Part shown: piece after piece, positions 14,601 to 29,600 of the stretch
Layout: every line of letters starts with the position of its first letter
Numbering within the stretch: position 1 is the stretch's first letter
Source of the DNA: Nematostella vectensis
Lineage: Eukaryota; Cnidaria; Anthozoa; Actiniaria; Edwardsiidae
DNA length: 64,000 bases
Direction: 5' to 3'
Assembly: GCF_932526225.1 (NCBI RefSeq)
Contig: NC_064039.1
Location: 2,566,001-2,630,000, forward strand
Made by a program: the position numbers and the translations under genes
The notes under the pieces: generated by a model
What the model saw: only the letters and a program-made list of their open reading frames with translations
Database searches by the model: none
Told to the model about the DNA's origin: nothing

Positions 14601-17600
14601 AAGTCAACATGAACGTTCCCTTAGCTGAGGCACTTACTAACAATACATTAATGTGTTTGATTTACTAAAGGTAAGTGTACATAGGCCACTTGGGGATATA
14701 ATCTTTTCTTTAAACAACTCTGCTTGGAGAGTGTTGGACAACACATAGCCCCTTTGCGTATGGCATAGTTTTGCACCTATGTGAATGGTTCGGAAACATT
14801 AAGAAAATATTGGGGGGGCACAATACAGAAACATTAAGAAAATATTGGGGGGGCACAATACAGAAACATTAAGAAAATATTGGGGGGGGACAATACAGAA
14901 ACATTAAAAAAATATTGGGGGGGGGCACAATACAGAAACATTAAGAAAATATTGGGGGGGCATGATACAGAAACATTAAGAAAATATTGGGGGGGCACGA
15001 TACAGTAACATTAAGAAAATATTGGGAGGCACGATACAGAAACATTTAGAAAATATTAGGGGTGCACAATACAGAAACATTAAGAAAATATTGGGGGGGG
15101 CACCATACAGAAACATTTAGAAAATATTGGGGGGCACGATACAGAAACATTTAGAAAATATTGGGGGGCACGATACAGAAACATTAAGAAAATATTGGGG
15201 GGGCACGATACAGTAACATTTAGAAAATATTGGGAGGCACGATACAGAAACATTTAGAAAATATTGGGGGGGGCACAATACAGAAACATTAAGAAAATAT
15301 TGGGGGGCACGATACAGAAACATTAAGAAAATATTGGAGGGGGCACAATACAGAAACATTAAGAAAATATTGGGGGGGCACGATACAGAAACATTAAGAA
15401 AATATTGGGGGGGCACAATACAGAAACATTAAGAAAATATTGGGGGGCACGATACAGAAACATTAAGAAAATATTGGGGGGCACGATACAGAAACATTAA
15501 GAAAATATTGGGAGGCACGATACAGAAACATTTAGAAAATATTGGGGGGCACGATACAGAAACATTTAGAAAATATTGGGGGGCACGATACAGAAACATT
15601 TAGAAAATATTGGGGGGCACGATACAGAAACATTTAGAAAATATTAGGGGTGCACAATACAGAAACATTTAGAAAATATTGGGGGGCACGATACAGAAAC
15701 ATTTAGAAAATATTAGGGGTGCACAATACAGAAACATTAAGAAAATATTGGGGGGGGCACGATACAGAAACATTTAGAAAATATTGGGGGGCACGATACA
15801 GAAACATTAAGAAAATATTGGGGGGCACGATACAGAAACATTAAGAAAATATTGGGGGGGGGGGGGCACGATACAGAAACATTTAGAAAATATTGGGGGG
15901 GCACAATACAGAAACATAAGAAAGTATTGGGGGGGGGGGGGCACAATACAGAAACATTTAGAAAATATTGGGTGGGGGCACGATACAGAAACATTTAGAA
16001 AATATTGGGGGGGGGGCACGATACAGAAACATTTAGAAAATATTGGGGGGCACGATACAGAAACATTTAGAAAATATTGGGGGGCACGATACAGAAACAT
16101 TTAGAAAATATTGGGGGGCACGATACAGAAACATTTAGAAAATATTAGGGGTGCACAATACAGAAACATTAAGAAAATATTGGGGGGGGGCACGATACAG
16201 AAACATTTAGAAAATATTGGGGGGCACGATACAGAAACATTAAGAAAATATTGGGGGGCACGATACAGAAACATTAAGAAAATATTGGGGGGGGGGGGGG
16301 GGGGGCACGATACAGAAACATTTAGAAAATATTGGGGGGGCACAATACAGAAACATAAGAAAGTATTGGGGGGGGGGGCACAATACAGAAACATTTAGAA
16401 AATATTGGGTGGGGGCACGATACAGAAACATTTAGAAAATATTGGGGGGCACGATACAGAAACATTTAGAAAATATTGGGGGGCACGATACAGAAACATT
16501 TAGAAAATATTAGGGGTGCACAATACAGAAACATTAAGAAAATATTGGGGGGGGGGCACAATACAGAAACATTTAGAAAATATTGGGGGGCACGATACAG
16601 AAACATTAAGAAAATATTGGGGGGCACGATACAGAAACATTTAGAAAATATTAGGGGTGCACAATACAGAAACATTAAGAAAATATTGGGGGGCACGATA
16701 CAGAAACATTAAGAAAATATTGGGGGGGGGCACGATACAGAAACATTTAGAAAATATTGGGGGGCACAATACAGAAACATTAAGAAAATATTGGAGGGGG
16801 CACAATACAGAAACATTAAGAAAATATTGGGGGGGGGCACGATACAGAAACATTAAGAAAATATTGGGGGGCACGATACAGAAACATTAAGAAAGTATTG
16901 GGGGGGGCACAATACAGAAACATTTAGAAAATATTGGGGGGGGGGCACGATACAGAAACATTAAGAAAATATTGGGGGCACGATACAGAAACATTAAGAA
17001 AATATTGGGGGGCACGATACAGAAACATTTAGAAAATATTAGGGGTGCACAATACAGAAACATTAAGAAAATATTGGGGGGCACAATACAGAAACATTAA
17101 GAAAATATTGGGGGGGGGGGGGCACGATACAGAAACATTTAGAAAATATTGGGGGGGCACAATACAGAAACATAAGAAAGTATTGGGGGGGGCACAATAC
17201 AGAAACATTTAGAAAATATTGGGGGGGGGCACGATACAGAAACATTAAGAAAATATTGGGGGGCACAATACAGAAACTTCAAGAAAATATTGGAGGGGGC
17301 ACAATACAGAAACATTAAGAAAATATTGGGGGGCACGATACAGAAACATTAAGAAAATATTGGGGGGCACGATACAGAAACATTAAGAAAATATTGGGGG
17401 GGGGCACGATACAGAAACATTTAGAAAATATTGGGGGGCACGATACAGAAACATTTAGAAAATATTGGGGGGCACGATACAGAAACATTAAGAAAATATT
17501 TTGATACTGTTTTCCACTAGATGACTAAAATGAAAGTCAAAAAATGTATTTAAACCCAAGATTTCTGAAAATACCCGCGAATTTGTCATTTTTGGAACTT

Positions 17601-20600
17601 TATAGGTGATAGCCAACTTTAACCGGAAGTAGTCGATAATAAAACCTGGGACGTTTATTTCACCCTGCGCCTTCTAGCAAAAGACACCAATTTTATTGCA
17701 GTTGTAGGTTGAAATAACCTTTATAAGATAAGCTATGGAGATAAATTCGGCTTTTATCACCGACTAATATAGTTTATTGTCGCCATTTTGCACTGGAGAT
17801 TAAATTTGTCATTTTTGAAAGCACAAGAGATTGCACATCTTGTCTACAAATAAAAGAATCATAAAATCCATTTGATACTTTTAAGTTGTAAAAAAGGCAA
17901 AACTGATTAGGTTCCTGCTATTAATTTTACCTTTTTTTAAAACCGGAAGTAGTTTCCAAACCTGTTTCTGTACACTAATAATACCAGCTTAATGCATATA
18001 CAAATAAGCAATGAGGCATTTTTTTTTTTAATTGAGTCGCACAATTGATAAATGACAGTTGTATTTTGCATTTAAGAGTGCACCAATTCAATATAAAGAA
18101 AATGTTTTCCTGCTATGTGAGCCTCAGCATTTTGTTAAAAATTAGTGAAATCTCAGGCTGGACGTTCTTAAGAGTGTGGTTCATATACGTCGGTCTAACG
18201 TTATTACAAACTCCGATGAGAATTGTTATCTTCATTTAATACAGTTCAGATATCTTACAGCTTTACCGTTATACGATTCAGTGGAGCTGCAAAGGGCTGA
18301 ACATTTCATGCTGGCTTGGGTGCAAGTGCAGCGTGCTGGGCAGCCTATCTTGCATCAAATAGCTCTTGGTTCCTCATCTATATAGTTCTTGGCTTATTGG
18401 CACGCTTTGACAACTGTTTTCCATTCCGCTAAAAAAACGTAAGGACTGAGGCAAAGCTGCCTTCGTCGGTAGAATGACATCAAATGCTTTTCCTTTCTTC
18501 ACGGAGAGCTGCATTCTTCCCTTGTCTACTTCCGACTCTCTGTACTTGTTCGGTCGTATAGAAGCAGCGGAAAGCGCTCAAGTGTTGCCAAACATTCTGT
18601 CTTTTATCTCGACTGGCCTGAAGGCTAGCTGTCGAAAAGCATCTGTGGCTTCGGGGAATACAGCAAGTACTGTCTTTTCTCCCTACCCGCACAACAGGAT
18701 ACAGTATCACGCCTGTAAATGCGTGAAATTCTACCAGTATTTATTTGGAGTGATACTCCTTTGACTGTTCTGTAGAATAAGGAAGAAAGGCAAGGAGAGT
18801 GATAAGCGCGCTTCTGAGGCCGCCAGATTAACGGTTCGTACAGTTAGAAACTGTTCATCTTGTAACACTTGCACTTATTCATGTATGCGGTCGTTTAGAG
18901 ACGTTGAAGTCAATAGGTAGAGCGGCCCGCTCCCGTGGTTCTTGGTATCCCCACCAGGCTTGTCACATAAGCAGTTGCTTTTGTCTACTCTTTCTTTTCT
19001 CTTGGTCCAGATATTAAGCGTGTATATTTGGTATACTTGGGCTGGCTTACATGTGTCTTATTTCATTTGACGACTTTCAAAAATAGTGAGTATCGACGCG
19101 TGATTTTCACCTCCAGATTAAATTATCGGCCATTTTGATATCCCAAGATAATCCGTGACTAAATCAGATTTTCTTTTGGCTCCATAGCCTATCTTGTAAA
19201 CTTAACTACTCCTGAAACAAGATTTTGTTTATTTTTTTGAAAGGCGCAAAGTGAAACAAGCGTGCCAGTATTATACTTGACTACTTAAGGTTCAATGTCG
19301 CTGTCATCGTAAAAGTTACAAAAATGAAATATTTGTGTGCATTCTTTGAATTATATTTTATTCGTCTATAAGTTAAACTTTCTTAAAATGTGCAAGTTTA
19401 TTTATTTATTTGGAAAAAGTTAGTTTACCTCCGGTTCACAATGGCGGCCAAATCAATATCCATTATTAATAAAAAATTAAAGCCGAACTGAGCTTGGCTC
19501 TATAGCCTATCTTATAAGGGGTATTAAAAACTATCACTATGCTAAAATTGGTAACTTTAGCAAAAAGTGCGCAATTCAATGTAAAATCTGCACATATCCG
19601 CCGAAGTAAATATGGCTCACATGATGAGCCTAGAATGGCTGGTAGGGAGACTTATCTCGAACATGTCTACATCCAAACAGTGTGGCACATACCTTCAGAG
19701 AGGTGGAAGAGCAGAAGTCTGCCTGCTTTAGGCTCTGGCTCCTCTGGGAAGACATATGCAGTGCCGACACAGTAGTAGGTGTGGGGGTCATCGGACAAGG
19801 TACAGGACATTAGACTGGTGGCTTGCTCATTGTCATGCAATTGATGAGCATGGGTCACTGAAACATTGAACAAACCAAAGGCATTAATCAACATGGGCGC
19901 TTGACAGGTGGCAGAAAGACGAAAAGCCCAAGTAGAAGCTTATCTGTTTTTACATGGAGATCTTACTTTGTCATTGAAATATAACAAGTAAATAATTTAT
20001 TATGTACACAATGCTTACTTTGTCATTGAAATATAACAAGTAAATGATTCATTATGTACACAATGCTATAGACAGAATGAACAAATAAGTCACTAGCTGA
20101 CAAACAAAAAATGGCAGAAGTCAAAAGTTACAGAACTCAAGAAAATCTTGAGCTAAACAAGCCCTAAGCTACAGTACATATGTAAGGACAACCCCATCAC
20201 CTCTTCATAACACCTTATGCATGGGGCATTCCTTTAGGGAAAAATTTAAGATGGTATGGTTGAAGGGGGTTAAGCCATGCATTCTTTTTTTGTGATATGT
20301 ACTTTACCTTCAAAAGTGTGCTGATCAATAATTAGCAGGCTGCCGATTTCCATCTCATCACCAAAGGTGATACCGTCAGGAGCGGAGGATGACGCAGAGC
20401 CAGAAACACCAGTACCCACAGAAGAGGACACGTTGTGTGCTGTGGTGCTAGCACTGGGATGTAAAGGTACTGTGCCAGAGGTCCCAGGCTCACTGATCTC
20501 AATGCGTACAGAGATGACACCAAAAGTCTGTGTTGCCTCCTGATAGGCTATCCGTCTTGGTGACTCCCCAAGGGGAACTGTTCTGATATGGAGTTTTTGG

Positions 20601-23600
20601 ATTTCGTCTATTGTGCCAATCGTAAGGGAGCCATCGTTTGCCAGAGCAAGACTGAAAAGGAAAAGATATTGTAACATGCCCTAAAAAATAAAATTGGAAT
20701 AATCTGGATTTTTGTGGTGAAAATTGGGTGACCTACAGTACCTGTCAGGATAGCCTTGTGAGTTTAAAGGGCACATAAAATTCACTTCCTAGAAAAACAA
20801 AAAACAACAAAAGGTTTTTTTTTGTATCAACTTCTGATTCCAAACGTTCTAAGTTTTCTGTATGAACTGATGCACGGACATAAAACAGTTTTAAAAATCT
20901 TGTACCATAATGGTCTCCATGGTACCTTAAGGTTGACATTTGAGAACACCAATTTATGATTACTGGAGTAGATGACAGTTGGTCTGTCTGAGCAGGCGAA
21001 CACGTTCACAGTAGACAGGGATTTGAAAGTGCGCAACATAGTGGGCTGTGTACCCAGGGTTACTTTTTTGCACTCTGCAAGGGCTCCTGCAAACACCAAG
21101 CGCACAAGACACAAATTAAAACCATGAACAGAAACATGTTGCACTCTTATCATTTATTATTCTATAATCTAATACCTTATTACACTTAATTTTTGCGACG
21201 TCAAAATTTCGCGATTTTGAGATGGCGATATTTCGCGACACTTTATTTTCGTGATTTTCCTATTTTCGTAAAAACCAGATCACTTTATTTTCGCGATTTC
21301 GTGATTTTGGGGTAATAAAATCAAGCACATGTAATCATCAAAACTGTGGAAACAATTAGTAAAAAAGATGCGTGGGCTAAATTTAGTTTCATAAAAATCT
21401 ATAAAAAATCTATAAATACAATTTCAACTCAACCCCCTTACGGTACTATTTGTACATTAGATGACTAAACAGACAAGGTGTTTCCATAAAGCTTATTAAA
21501 CGGTTAATATTCTCTCAAAGCTTCTTGTGTACTCACTTAATTTTTGCGAATCCTTATTTTCGCGACACTTAATTTTCGTGTCACTTTTTTCACAAATCTT
21601 TTAAAATCGCGAAATTCACGAAACTTTTTAAATCGCGAAATTAAAGTGACGCGAAAATTAAGTGTAATAAGGTATATACCATGTATACCATATCTTCTAT
21701 ACTTTATCAAACAATAATATTTTGAACAAAATCACGAGCTATGTGCTACTGCAAATAACAAGTCACACATAGAGGGAGAAGGTCCAGTAAATGGAAAAAT
21801 GGACCTGGCTAAAAGTACCTGACAGACATGCGAATGTTTGAAAAAGGCTTGTTGATAAAATGTTTATTCTCATTTTCCAGAAAAGGATCCAAAGTTCAAA
21901 GTCTTAGGTTCTCCTCAAAACCTGGACTGACTGGAGCCCAAATTTTCTAAATTATGCACAGGAACCAATTCCCAAAATTTAGAAAAGCGTGAAAGGTAGT
22001 GCATACTGTACATACCTGTCATAGGATCCATTGTAAAGTAGAAGAGAGTGCCATCACCCAACGCACAGAGAAGATAGTGTATCCCTTCGAATGCTGTCTT
22101 GAGTATTGACCGAGGAATAATCTCTGTTGTATAAGAATGCAGTAATAGTAAATTAGTCTCATGGAATGTCTAGAACTGAGGTTGCTCTGACTGTAGTTCT
22201 TTTGTTTTGCATTCTTGAGAAACATGTATTACTTGAAGGATTGAAGAAAAATAACTAATAACTGTGTTGCATAAATTTGAGATGAAGTACTGTATAGTAA
22301 TAAAGGTTTTTCAGGAGAGTTAAAATCAGCATTCTCTTTGGACTGGAATTTTAGAAGGAATATTTTTAGAAGCTTAATGAAATACAAAATTTATCTTGCA
22401 AGATGTTTTTTTTTTTAGTATTTGTGGCCCACCGTGGGCATGGTACCCTCCTTGATCCTGGAATTGTTGCATTTATTTGATTTTGCGCAAGTTACTTAGT
22501 GGCCATAAACACACCTCCTCCCAGCATTTGCACGTGAAGCTGGTTCAGCTTGGGCAGCTGAAGCACTCTAACTGAGATGTCAGTCCATAAACCAACGGCA
22601 ACCATGTCTGCCCTGGACTTTCCTTCAACTACGATACGGAAGAGACATTTAATTGATAGAAATTGTCAATGAAAATCACCATGTATATTATCTAACAAAT
22701 GTAAAGAGACCCAATAAAATGTCTACCTGTAGGGGTGATGTCCAGACACGCAACCTCATACTCTAATGTCACTTGGCTACGAAACAAAACAAATCATTTG
22801 TATGTATGTAGAGATGAATGCAGGATTTTCTGCAAGTAATCTTGAGCAAACGTTATGCAAGTTTGAAGACAGCAAACTTTAGCATACAAGATCCATTTCC
22901 ATTCTTTTATTTGACACCAACCATGCTATGTACTGTATACTACGGAAGCCCATGAGGGCCACTCAAGGTTTTTGTTAACAACATCTCACCTTTCGGTCAC
23001 GACTTTGAACTATTTGCGTCACGACAAAGCACTATTTGATTATCCCTTAAAACATTGCAGGTTTAGTTCACAATATCGCACTTTGTGTCTCAAAACATAG
23101 CACTTTGTGTCTTAAAAAACTCATCATTTTGCCTTTGCTTAAAACATTTCAGTATATCGTTCACGAAATTCAACTTTGTGCTTATAACATAGCACTATTT
23201 GTCTATTGCATAAAATATTTGACTTTGTGCTTTATAACATGGGACTTTGTGTCTTAAAAAATCTCGCGATTTGTCGAATGCGCAAATTATTTCAGGTTTT
23301 GTCTGTACATTAAATATCTAACTTTGTGCTTCATAACATGGTACTTGCGTCTTAAAAAATCTTGCGATTTGCCAAATGCGCAAATCATTTCAGGTTTTGT
23401 CTATTGCATAAAATATTTAACTTTGTGCTTTATAACATGGTACTTTGTGTCTTAAAAAATATGCGATTTGCCGAATGGCCAAATAATTTCAGTTTTTGTC
23501 TATGCATAAAATATTTAACTTGTGCTTTAGAACTTCATTTTACAAATTTGAAGAGAATTATCAAATAACTGGATTCTATACGAATGACCTGTGAGCACCC

Positions 23601-26600
23601 TACAAGGACTAAAAACTAAACGTCAGGATAGGCCGAGAAAAAGAAGCCTTAGCGATACGGGATCAAAGGCTGAACTGGTTGGGTGCTCGCTCGAGCTTTA
23701 TTCAGTGTTCTACAGATGCAGGTACCTCTATCTCGCCTTGCGGGACTAAGGCCCCAATGATAACTCTACATCGGAAGCCTCTCCTCCAAACGATAAATCA
23801 CGGCATTTGACTTTGTTTATAACTTAGGCGGCTCATCGCATTAATGCTAATAATATCTAACTTTTTTGACAATTATTTACAGCATTCCATAATATCTTAG
23901 GCAACGACTCGCAATGGGTCGCAATGCTGAACTTTTTACTTTGTCTTATCAACAATGCTATTTATTTCACTTTATGGCTTATAATCTTGATTTAATATTT
24001 ATATTTACTTATATATCTCAATTTAAGCTCAGGATTTCGCAATTACGTTTCTAGTCTATTCGCAAAGCATGCTGGTCTATGTAGAAAAAAACTCACTTTT
24101 TGCAAACGCACTTTGTGCTTCACGAGATTGCACTTTTTGCGTTACGACATTGGGCTTTTTGCACAACGACATGTGACTATTTGTCACACATGATTGGATG
24201 TTTGGGCTTGAGTCATGGCACATTATGCAAATCGCCAACAACATCTGACTCTTGGCGTCACGACATGAGACAATTTGCTTCTAAACATCGCACATTATAT
24301 CTCATAATATGGCACTTTTTCGCTTATAACATCGCAATTTTTGCGTGTATGACTTAGAATATAGCTTTTAACATTGCACTTTTAACATTTCTTGGATCTG
24401 TAATCTGCCAGTCGTTATTTTTTTCCCGTCTTCGCTTCAGGATTCCTGTGGATATCCGCGCAACAGCAGATAACAACTGGGTACGAGTCTGTTCATATTC
24501 CACTCCGCGTTCACGGCAGGGTATAAAAATGTGATGACCTCTCAACTTGCAAAACAGCGTGACAGCCCTGACAGCCCCGGCTAGACATTTGAATTTGAAT
24601 ATTAACCTTTACCGATAACGGTAAATACCGCAAAGTCTCACAACTCATCGTAATATCGACAAAAAAGTGATAAACTGAGACAGAAGGAAATTCATGGCGA
24701 GATTTCCCACCTCCAGATAAGAATAAAATAAAGATGAAATGAACTTTGAAATGTTATTAAATTCGTGTTGTGTTGTTGTTGGGAATTTGGTAGTTTTTCG
24801 TTTATTCCCCCAAATTTGATCTTTGCAAAGCGCTCTCTGTACTTCAGCTAACTTAGATTTCTTCAGCTCTTTCTGGGCGATCGTGTGGCGGTTAGGCCGT
24901 ACGTGATTGGTAGTGGGGACCGAAAGTATGCGAATTAATTAAAGGTGGTCACACTTGGGCTTCTCTCGCTGTAAATAAGGTATGATTCCTGCCATAAACT
25001 GTTAGATATATTTATATATATTTTAAATGTCAGCCAGCAAATTCACCAAAACTTTGTGGTTTTCCATTGTCCTCTTTGCCATTGACATAGATATAACTTA
25101 TTGATGATTGATTTTGTTTTTTGTTTATGGCTATTTTATAAGTAGAGCATGGTTATCATGACAAATATTAAAGAGAATGTGTACTTTTTCAAGCATGCTA
25201 CTGTTTGCTTAAGGTTCTACCTGATTTGTCTGAGTTCTCCTGGCATGATCTCAATGTAATAGAGCTCACTTCCAACAGCAGCTACCACCTGCTCCGTGTT
25301 ACAGCTAGCAACGCTAATATTCTTTGCTGAAGGGTGCTTCCACTCACTGACAAGCTGTCGAGTTTCGCAGTTTACCAGTCGCACAGATGCAGCTGTCACC
25401 TGGTGGCACGTACAGTAGGCAGGTTATATCAAACAGAAAACAGGTACTGTGACAAAGCTAAGAGACCATCTGTGAATTTTCAAGTGGGTATATTTAAAGT
25501 CTATTTGAAGGTGTCTCATTAATCTACAGTTTAGTTGATTCGTGTTAGTTCAGTATTTCAGGGTCCAGTGTTACAGTACCTAGGGTAGAGACCTTAAAGT
25601 ATCGCCCTACTATCACCCAGCTACAAGGAATACTTGTAGTTGTGCACTTAGAGCAAAACATGTCTAGAAAATCTAAATAATTAGTTCAGCAGTCCAGTAG
25701 CTGCATTTGTTTACGAAGAGAAGAGACACAACTAAGACTACATATACTACAATATCTGAATTTATTACTTTAGGATCCCAGTAGCTGTATCTACTGTAGT
25801 TGTTTATTAGCAGCCCTTTTCATGTTGTCACCATGCTTATAAGGCTGTATTGTGTGCTGAGCTTCTCACCTGAATCAATTGAGCTCCTGTCACGTTGCCG
25901 CTGTAGTATGTCTGCTGATCATCACTGAACCCTGGAATCTCCGTCTCTTCAACTTCCTCCCCACTTAGAGACAGCACTCTAGGGAAAAAACAGTTTAGTT
26001 ATTGCTCCCATTTGTTCCAGGTATCAGGTATAGCTTGATCATCTAAAAGCAACCTACTGTGTATTGTACATAATACTCGCCTGCTCTGACCAACAAATGA
26101 AAGGACCAGTGTGTCATCATACTCCTGTTGTGTTTTTCTCAGCTTGAGGGCCCATATCCCTGAAGACATACACTTTTTTTCAGTATTAAGCAATTTGCAT
26201 TTCTCTTTTGATTATCACCCTCCTCGGATACAGATTACATTCATTTAAATGCAAAACAAGAGGGCTGGTGGTATCATTACATATCGAGTAGAGGGTGCTT
26301 ATTCTCCCTAAAGAGACCCCATTGACAAAATCAGGGCAAGAATCTGTACTGTTAAATGTGAATAATATATTTTGGCAAAAAAAAAAACTTGAAAACCATT
26401 ATTTATTTTCTTCTTCACATTTTTGTCTTTTGAAATCTCAAATTTACATCAAATGTGTTTCATGTGTGTGTACTCATTAGCCATTCCAACCCTAACCAGG
26501 CCTTCAACTATCTTTTGCATCGGCATATAATTCCAGGAGCCCTAGCCCTGAAATATGGTCTTACCCATGATTCCTGCCAGGTCTATTGTCGCATGCTCAT

Positions 26601-29600
26601 GAATGCCAATCCCATTCCTGATGATGCGAAGAGAGCCTTCTTTCTTTGCCCCAGAGCAAGTCACTAGCTATATATAGAACATAAATACCATTAAGCAGCA
26701 AAGAATCCAACAAATGTATCATTGACAAAGGGGGTATGTATGTCTTGGATGCATGAATTTCCATCAAAAATAACTTCTCCAAATTCAAAACTTCTGCGCC
26801 AATTTGTCATAAGTTCTTTTTAAACAAACTTATTTTACAAGTTACGATGATGATGATCATGATGGTGGTGTAGATAATTATAAAAATGACATTTATAATG
26901 ATGGTGGTTTTGAGCAGGTGTTGGTTTATTGCTCCCTTATACGATCTGAAATAAATTACGCATCTCAGTGGTGTTTGCTAACATGCCACAATACCTTGAG
27001 AACTATCTTGAGGCTACTTAAAAAGGAGAATTGAGAGTTATTTATCTGAATGTTTTCTGATTAGAAGCAGCTACTGTACTGTAAGAATAAAGAGAGACAC
27101 CCATTACAACATGCAGAGATCAGCAGGTGACCTATTCCATCACAAACCTACGAACACAGACGGTTTTGGAAATTTTGTTTGCTGTAAATATGCATGTGAA
27201 TTATAATTTATGTTGTCGCACGGCTTCATGCTGACCGTGCCTGTAATTCAGGGAACCTGCAAGTGGCACAACATATTATTATTATTATTATTACTGTATG
27301 CATATAGCAGCAGTCATAAGTATGATGGTTACACTGGTGGTAACAGTGATGATCGCAACTTACCTGCCCTTGACCTTGTCTTTCAAGGTCCACCACAACC
27401 ATGTCAACAATGGGGCCAAGATTAGTAAAGGTTTCCATGACCTGGACATAGGACCCATCTGCATCTGGCTCTGTGCTAAGCTGGTAATACAGTCACAGAA
27501 AATAATTTAATAAGGAGCTGGTGATACAGTCACAGAAAATAATTTAATAAGGAGCTGGTGATACAGTCACAGAAAATAGTTTAATAAGGAGCCAGTGATT
27601 CAGTCACACAAAAGAGTTTTATGAAGAGATGGTGATACTGACACAAAAACAAGTTTAATGAAGCTGGTTATCAGGCACATGAAATATTTTAATGCAAAGT
27701 TTGTGATACAGTTACAGAAAATATGTAGTTTAATAAGAAGCTGGTGATACACTCACACATAGTTAAGAAAAAAGTCATACAAAAAAGTGTAGTCTTTACA
27801 TACAGCAGTGACAACCCTTCATTGTATACATTGTATTAATTGTATACTAACCTTTGCTAGCTGTGAATCTCCTAACATTGATCCAATAAACACTACACCA
27901 TTATCCAAATACACAAGGCAATGTGCAATAGATGTCTGTTGAGAGGTGAGGCAGACATAGTAATCAGTTTATTACATTTGCTGATGGGAGATGAAAGAGT
28001 GCCATGTTTGCTTGTAAAATATTGTTTAACAAACCAAAACATAAACTTCATATCTATGCAATATATATATATATATATATATGTTACTTACCAGCGGGGA
28101 GGTCTGTATCAGGAAATACTGTGACCGAGGTCTTGAAAATACTGCCCGAGGCCGAATGTATTCAGTATTTTACGATACGGACCGACCCTTAGCTAGAAAA
28201 TAACATATTTATTTTTTTCCTCAATAGATTTTCCAATAGATTTTTTTTAAACGGGCTTATGGGTGCACGAGGCGAGGTTTCGCTTCTGACTTTCGTCGAT
28301 GTTTGTGAAGATTTTGTTTGCTCATGATTATTTAATAAACTCCATTTTGTATTTCCACACAACGCTTTTAATCCTCCAGAAATACAGAACCCCCAAAGAA
28401 GACATTCTCTGCAGTTTTGACCAACAATTTTGTAAAATAATTTAGTCCAAATTGATACGTCGTTCTCAACTCGAATTCATCGTTGAAATGTCTTCTTTTA
28501 CTTTAAATCCTCCACAGACAATAAGATATATTCACTAAAGAACTTCTCTAATGAATGTGTATACGTTAAGCTGATTATGCAGGTAAATTAATAGAGTAAT
28601 TTGTCATTTTTCTTCATACGAAGAGACGATTTGCTGCCATTTTTTTATTTCAAATAAACTTTCAGCAAACTTTTAATTCTCGTGTGGGTTGCAAAATCTT
28701 TATAGCAGGAAATTGTCACAACACGGAGTTTGAAGCTGATTTTCCGTAAAGTTATTGATTCTAGATAAAATGACAAATAAAATGCTGTTTTAGTGTGAAG
28801 ATCTTTAACCTCTAGAGTAATAATCCAGTTTTCTATGGCCATTTTACAAATCAACTCACTATTTCGAGCTTCGGAGGTGAGCGGTCCGGTATCGCGGGGT
28901 CCAGATCGTAGGATACCGGACCTCACAAGAGCCAATCAGAGCGCGCGATTTGATGGATACCGGACCCCCCAAAAAATAAACACACATATTTACTTTGTTT
29001 ACCCAAAATAACATATAGGAAAAACAAACTTCAATAAATTTATTTACTGACTGAGTGTGCAAAGCTGTCTCTCTTACACCATAAAACAATATAAAAAAAT
29101 ATCAAGTCCATAAGTTTCCTATATGGCCCAAGCAAACAAAGACAACAAAATATTAACATACATTTATCAAAAAAGTGTGCCGTGTTGAGATACTAAATTA
29201 TGCAATTCAACAATTCCATAGATTGACTTACCTCTCCTAACATTTCCAACTTGAGATCTTTAACTTCATATGTGCCATCAATCAGCTCTTGTCGCTCAAG
29301 CAACAACATGTAAAGTCGTCCATTCATATCCCCAAGCAAATAGCGGGAACCATTGGTATCTATCTTCCCATGACAAGTCAAGCTACTTTGCTAAAAAACA
29401 ATAAATGAAAGTGTGGTTTGATTAATACCCAACTGAGATGATTCAGAGTTATAAGCAGCTAATCTATTAAAAAGTGTATGGGGACGTTTTCTTAGCGCTC
29501 AGAGAAAAGGGGTTTCACAAAAACGCTTTACTCGTCCCCTTTCAGAACAGCCAATTCCGAGCGACGAACAAGCAACCATTGCCTGGGCTACCTGTGCTCC

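Noticed and set aside
14795-17502. Many open frames rich in [10 protein letters not shown]-type repeats on both strands
   Set aside because: They are translations of the 36-bp minisatellite. Their frames shift with G-run length and they lack starts, splice sites or homology outside the array.
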